Below, in pieces: positions 59,961 to 64,000 of a stretch of DNA of 64,000 nt. Every line of letters starts with the position of its first letter. Position 1 is the stretch's first letter. Location of the stretch: contig JBITNC010000001.1 in NCBI GenBank assembly GCA_050084985.1, forward strand, positions 176,700,001 to 176,764,000. The letters are read 5' to 3'. Source of the stretch: Nageia nagi (taxonomy: Eukaryota; Pinophyta). A model generated the notes under the pieces. That model ran no database searches. It had not been told where the DNA came from and was given only the letters and a program-made list of their open reading frames with translations. The translations under genes were made by a program, and so were the position numbers.

Positions 59961-60945
59961 TTTAGGGCTATGGCCAAAATGTACTTATGTTGTACCAAAT
60001 TATGAATTTTGAGATATATATATGTATGACCCATTTTGTGGATTCAATACTCTATGTTTTTTTATATTTTTTGTTATATTTTTAAATTGTAGACATTGGA
60101 CATAAATATAAGCATAATGAACTCTAAAAATATACTCATTAATAGTAAAACATGTTAAATATACATACATTATGTTATTTACAACTGATAATGATCAAAA
60201 GATAGATGCACAAATAGAAATGACACATACTAAAGGAACCAAAATAGTTTAGGAGAAGTTAGTTAAGGTTAGGGGGTGTATGTGAGCATAGATATCATAG
60301 CACAACACCCAAGATCCTTCTAAAGGCTAGGGAACATGGTTTAAAATGATAAAAAGTTGATTTTAAACATTCTATCTAGGGAAACTCATGATGCTCACAC
60401 CTTGAAATAGAGATAAGAGGACATTGGCATTGTGCACAAAGAGAAATTGAATCCCCAAATTTTGTACATACAAAGAAAACAAAGATAAGAAGAAGAAAAA
60501 AAAATGAATGGTGAATACATAGAATAGAAAAGTAATACAAAAATACAAAACAACCTAGCTACTAATGTACACTAATTGTGATGTCAAAAAGAGCTTAAGG
60601 AATCACTTTATGTACTTAGGGAGTTTTTTCTACCCAAATAAACTTTATGGAGGTAGGGAAAAAAAGAGGCACTTTTGTACTAATCATCCCCACACCATTG
60701 GCACACTGAAAGTAAGAATTCACATCATTGGAATCACATCTTTTGATTCTATTACTATTCCTATTTGGAGGAGGATTCCTATATGCATGAGTGTTATTCA
60801 AAAAATAATGTATATTACAAGAAATACTTACCTTTGAGATTGTGAAGATGGTAGAGAATCATTGAATACCCCTTACTATGCATTATCTAGATGTACAAGT
60901 CCTATCTATGCAGCTAGTGTTTGATCCATCCTAAGTGCTCCATTA
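59961..60945 (-). other. Gypsy-B sequence where protease and pol would be expected
   Basis: Only about 1 kb separates the PMD frame from the end of gag. No DTG/DSG, YxDD or HHCC motif is visible on either strand, so pol has been lost rather than merely mutated. Confidence 0.5.
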
Positions 60946-62900
60946 TCAATTAAATATTGTATAAAATTACAAAATATACTACAATCTCAAGTTAGATGTC
61001 CATGTACCCTATGATTATTGCAAAATTCCTCATAATGAAATTTTAGGTACACCATTAGTAAACTTAGGTTCAATAATAGGAGGCAATTTAATTAGTTCCT
61101 CATCTAATAATATGTTCAAAATATTATTAATAGTATCAGTCAAAGGAGTATATTAGTGAGTATGTTTAAGAGGGGAGTTACCTCTTTATTTGTGAGTGAC
61201 ATTATTTGCTTCAACCTTGAGTTGATTTTTTGTAATAGGTTTTATAGGTGAAGTATGCTTAACATGTTTCATAACACTCAATATTTTAATGCATGGTTTC
61301 TTTTTAGTAACAATGTCAATCATATCTCCTAAATACATATCATGATTAGAAATTAAAAATATCTTATATATAGGCAAGATACCATCCACAAAAATATGCT
61401 TGCATTCATGTTCATCCATAGTGAGTTTATTAGTAGTTTGTTTCCATATCCTTACAAAATCCTTCACTAATTGGTTAGGGTGTTGTTTAATTTTACACAA
61501 GTCCTTAAGATAAACATTTTTAGTAATGTTATAACCATAATCATATAAACATATGCAAATCAAATCCTCATACCTATCAATGCTATTTTTAGGAAGCCAA
61601 AAGTACCATTTGAGAGCCTCATCTTTCAAACTATAAGACAATAACTTAGCCAACAAATTTTGATCATGCATATATTCAATAGCTTCTTCATGAAATTTAT
61701 AAAAATGCATCCTAAGATCCTCTATACCATCAAATTTAGTAAATTTGACACTCTTTTTCCCAAGGATTACTTTGGCAAGAATCCTAGTAGTGAGGGGTCT
61801 TTTTAAACATGAGAGAAAATCATCCTCACTATTCTCCTTATTTCCAAGTCATACATTGGTTTTTGGGGATGGTGGTGGGGGAGGAGGAGCTTTTTGTGCA
61901 TTGTTTATTGTTTGAAGTGAAATATGTTTCAAAATTAACCCTATCCTGCTCAAGTTCATGCACTACCTCTACTAGGATTTTCAATTATTCATATGGAGGT
62001 TGTTTATACCAATCAGTATTTTCGTGGATATTTATAATAATACATACTTTAATATCATATTCCTTAGGATTCCAAGTTATTTTTAGCTTAAAGGATTCTA
62101 TAATAACTTCAATAAGTTATTGCTTAATAAGAGATGTAATTTTATCATCAGATGAAATAACTTGACCCTTACATTTCTTCTCCCAATTGAAGTATTATGG
62201 ATTAAGGATCAAATCATTGTAAGATTCATCCTCCTCATATTTAGGTTCTAATTGATCATTTATTTAAAAAGCATCATTTTCATGTAGTGGCTTTTCCAAC
62301 TCAACATTCAACTCTAATTCAGATTCTACTCTAATAGGATCCACACCACCCGTGCCATGGTTTTAGTTAGTTACGTTCCCCGTATCATGCATTTCATGTA
62401 TAGGCTAGAAATGTTTTGATGATTACTCATAATAGAACAAGCTATATTCAAATTTTATAGTGTCCAACTAGTTACCAAGTAAATTTGTATATGTAAAGAA
62501 GTTTCACCATAATAGGAGCATTATTATAAACAAAAAATTATAGCTTTTCCTTATCAGATAACACCTGTTGAATGGATCGAGCATTATAGAGAGCCTATCA
62601 AGACTAGGAAGTTCATCATCATTAGAAAATTCTATATGAGAATCCAAATTATCCAAGTTTATAGGATGAAGAATAGCATATCAATTAGGGGTCTCTCCAA
62701 TAATGGACATTTGTTTACTAGAATTTGATGATTTAGAATCCCATATGGTCATAGGAGGAGAGATTTGAATAGATAATTTAGGATTAATTCAAAGATTTAT
62801 CCTAACCATAAAAAATTGTACTTTTAATTTAGATATTGTAGGGTTATCTATATTAAGATCCATCTTTGGGATATAAGCAGAATAAGCCCTAGTTTTATCT
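60946..62900 (-). pseudogene. Gypsy-B gag
   Basis: A long minus-strand frame, open at 61186-61710 (174 codons) and readable with stops from about 62900 to 60950. The N-terminal half is acidic and poorly conserved. The Retrotrans_gag domain shows RMHFYKFHEEAIEYM, then LKDEALKWYFWLPKNSI and VKDFVRIWKQTTNKL. Past a TAA the text continues with DEELIKLPPIIEPKFTNGV, then a zinc-type CNNHRVHGHLT.DC element (about 60990-61030) and IQYLIDNGAL. This order is typical of the long gag of Tat/Athila-type gypsy elements. The capsid core is unusually well kept compared with the rest of Gypsy-B. Frames on the opposite strand (61809-62165) are shadows. Confidence 0.8.
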
Positions 62901-63029
62901 TGCTCTTTGGCTACTATTTAGAGCACTTCCTCTATGGAGAGAAAAGTAGCAAAAATGGATTCATGACTTTACAAAAGGATTTTTACCTATAATAAGACCT
63001 AGGTGTGTAAGAATATTGGGTTCACCAAA

Positions 63030-63679
63030 TGTAGACCCTAAATAATGTGATGGTGTAATTAATTTGGGGAATTAACACATACACTATTTGGTGTATTAAT
63101 TAGTTGACATAAAGTGAGAATGTGACAATAGATGATTAAACATACAAGTTCATTTTGTTAACATACATATTCAATCAATCAAGGAAAGGAATAAGAAATA
63201 TCATATGCATTAGTAATATTATGCCACTGATGTCATATTAATGATCAAATAATATATGTAATAAAAGATGAAATAATAAATGAATGAATGATTTATCAAT
63301 TTAATGAATGTATGATAATATTTGAGATAAGAGATTTTCTTGTTATAGATAAGAAGACTTTGCAAGTTTTTGATTTACAAATGATGTTCAAGTCCTTTGA
63401 TTCTATTTTTGATCTTCAATTGATAGAAGCCTTAAGTCTTTTGTAATCTACCCCTTCTATAGCCTCTTCTTGATGCCAATCCCATCCTCCTTTGTATGTA
63501 TTTAATGCCTTTATATAGGGATGCTTCTATTATAGGATTTGAACCCTTGTATAATTAACAAGGGTAAAATATATGGCATACACATATTTTATACATTTTA
63601 TATCCCTTTTTAAATAATACATTGTTAAAGGATTAAAATGATTTAAAAATACATAAAGGTTCATTTAAAGGTGTCTACA
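63030..63679 (-). repeat. Gypsy-B 5' LTR (650 bp)
   Basis: Pairs with 48199-48847. Contains a minus-strand TATA box CTATATAAAG at 63509-63518. On the minus strand the LTR is followed by TTTGGTGAACCC (63018-63029), a TGG-starting candidate primer-binding site whose tRNA I cannot name. Confidence 0.88.
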
Positions 63680-63684
63680 AATTG

Positions 63685-64000
63685 AGAGTCTCCAAACTAT
63701 ATTAGTTATATGTATATCCTATGATCATTATGGTACATGAGATTTGTATCTTTGAACTCATTCATACATGAATACATAATTATTTTGGGAGATATAATTA
63801 GTGGTCTATCATATGGGATGTACTTGGTAAAAAAAAGCTTGAATAACACTTATAATAAGGAAGGCTTTTTTTGTAGCTGGTGTATACTTTGAAAAGAACA
63901 AGGTAGAATCAATAAGGAGTAAATAAATTTATAATCTCAAAGTATGGAAAGAGAAAAAAATAGTAACATTTTAAGTTATGCATAATTCTTGAACATAATT
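63685..64000 (-). pseudogene. Upstream part of the PPR-E gene cut by Gypsy-B; runs off the window
   Basis: On the minus strand MNEFKDTNLMYHNDHRIYI and then FGDSQ-like text reach the AATTG duplication. The frame then resumes on the other side of Gypsy-B at 48198 with a Cys-x-Asn-Leu-type segment and SGFHSNIIVINVLIDMYSN. The two halves together follow PPR repeat order, so Gypsy-B landed inside a PPR gene or pseudogene. The N-terminal part lies beyond position 64000. Confidence 0.55.

Larger units (their letters stand above)
48199..63679 (-). mobile_element. Large Ty3/gypsy element (Gypsy-B) with antisense PMD frame and tandem array, inserted in a PPR gene
   Basis: The LTRs (48199-48847 and 63030-63679) begin TGTAGA and end GTCTACA. 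They are flanked by a perfect 5-bp duplication AATTG (48194-48198 and 63680-63684) and are about 85-90% identical by eye. Orientation is minus: the gag frame is minus, the TATA motif CTATATAAAG reads on the minus strand (63509-63518), and the purine tract adjoins the 48199-48847 copy. Without the nested Copia-2 the element is about 9.1 kb. Reading 5' to 3' on the minus strand: gag, a short undecipherable part, a PMD frame on the opposite strand, a 192-bp tandem array, purine tract, 3' LTR. Pol is not recognisable. Antisense extra frames and 3' tandem repeats are known in the Tat group of plant gypsy elements, so Tat-like is the likely placement. Confidence 0.85.

Noticed and set aside
61809-62165. 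118-codon plus-strand frame
   Set aside because: Antisense shadow of the Gypsy-B gag N-terminal region.

Overview
This window looks like a stretch of a very large, repeat-rich land-plant nuclear genome, probably a gymnosperm or similar giant genome. The evidence is one short intronless gene with retained CpG dinucleotides, surrounded by about 60 kb of AT-rich, CpG-poor sequence made of decayed transposable elements and pseudogenes. The species assignment is inference. There are no bacterial operons, no CRISPR array, and no rRNA or tRNA gene that I can see.

Layout, left to right. 110-1440 (minus) is a broken plant-mobile-domain (PMD) gene. 6834-8263 is a miniature LTR element that kept only gag. 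8262-9010 is a decayed 336-bp tandem repeat. 9840-10559 is the poly-A end of a retroposon. 11207-20490 is a complete Ty1/copia retrotransposon ('Copia-1'), with 98.9% identical LTRs and a perfect 5-bp target duplication, but with ten premature stops, a captured PPR-gene fragment in its leader and a seven-copy hairpin tandem array before its 3' LTR. 21816-24100 is the only apparently functional gene region: a CpG-rich promoter and a 320-codon open frame of a conserved, uncharacterised plant family.

From about 31.4 kb to the right edge the substrate is a cluster of decayed minus-strand PPR genes (31.43-33.4, 44.5-46.0, 47.39-48.2 and 63.68-64.0 kb). It has been invaded by a copia-type solo LTR (31951-32411), an L1-type LINE (35.16-39.05 kb, itself carrying a 382-bp foldback MITE), a gag-protease Ty3/gypsy element ('Gypsy-A', 39985-44484) and a large minus-strand Ty3/gypsy element ('Gypsy-B', 48199-63679, perfect AATTG target duplication). 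Gypsy-B carries gag, an antisense PMD frame and a 192-bp tandem array. A complete minus-strand copia element ('Copia-2', 49777-56099) is nested inside that array. The insertion order can be read directly: PPR gene, then Gypsy-B, then Copia-2.

Three points stand out: non-autonomous retrotransposons that kept gag and lost pol; host-gene capture (PPR in Copia-1, PMD in Gypsy-B); and tandem repeats located just before the 3' LTR. None of the retroelement frames is intact.
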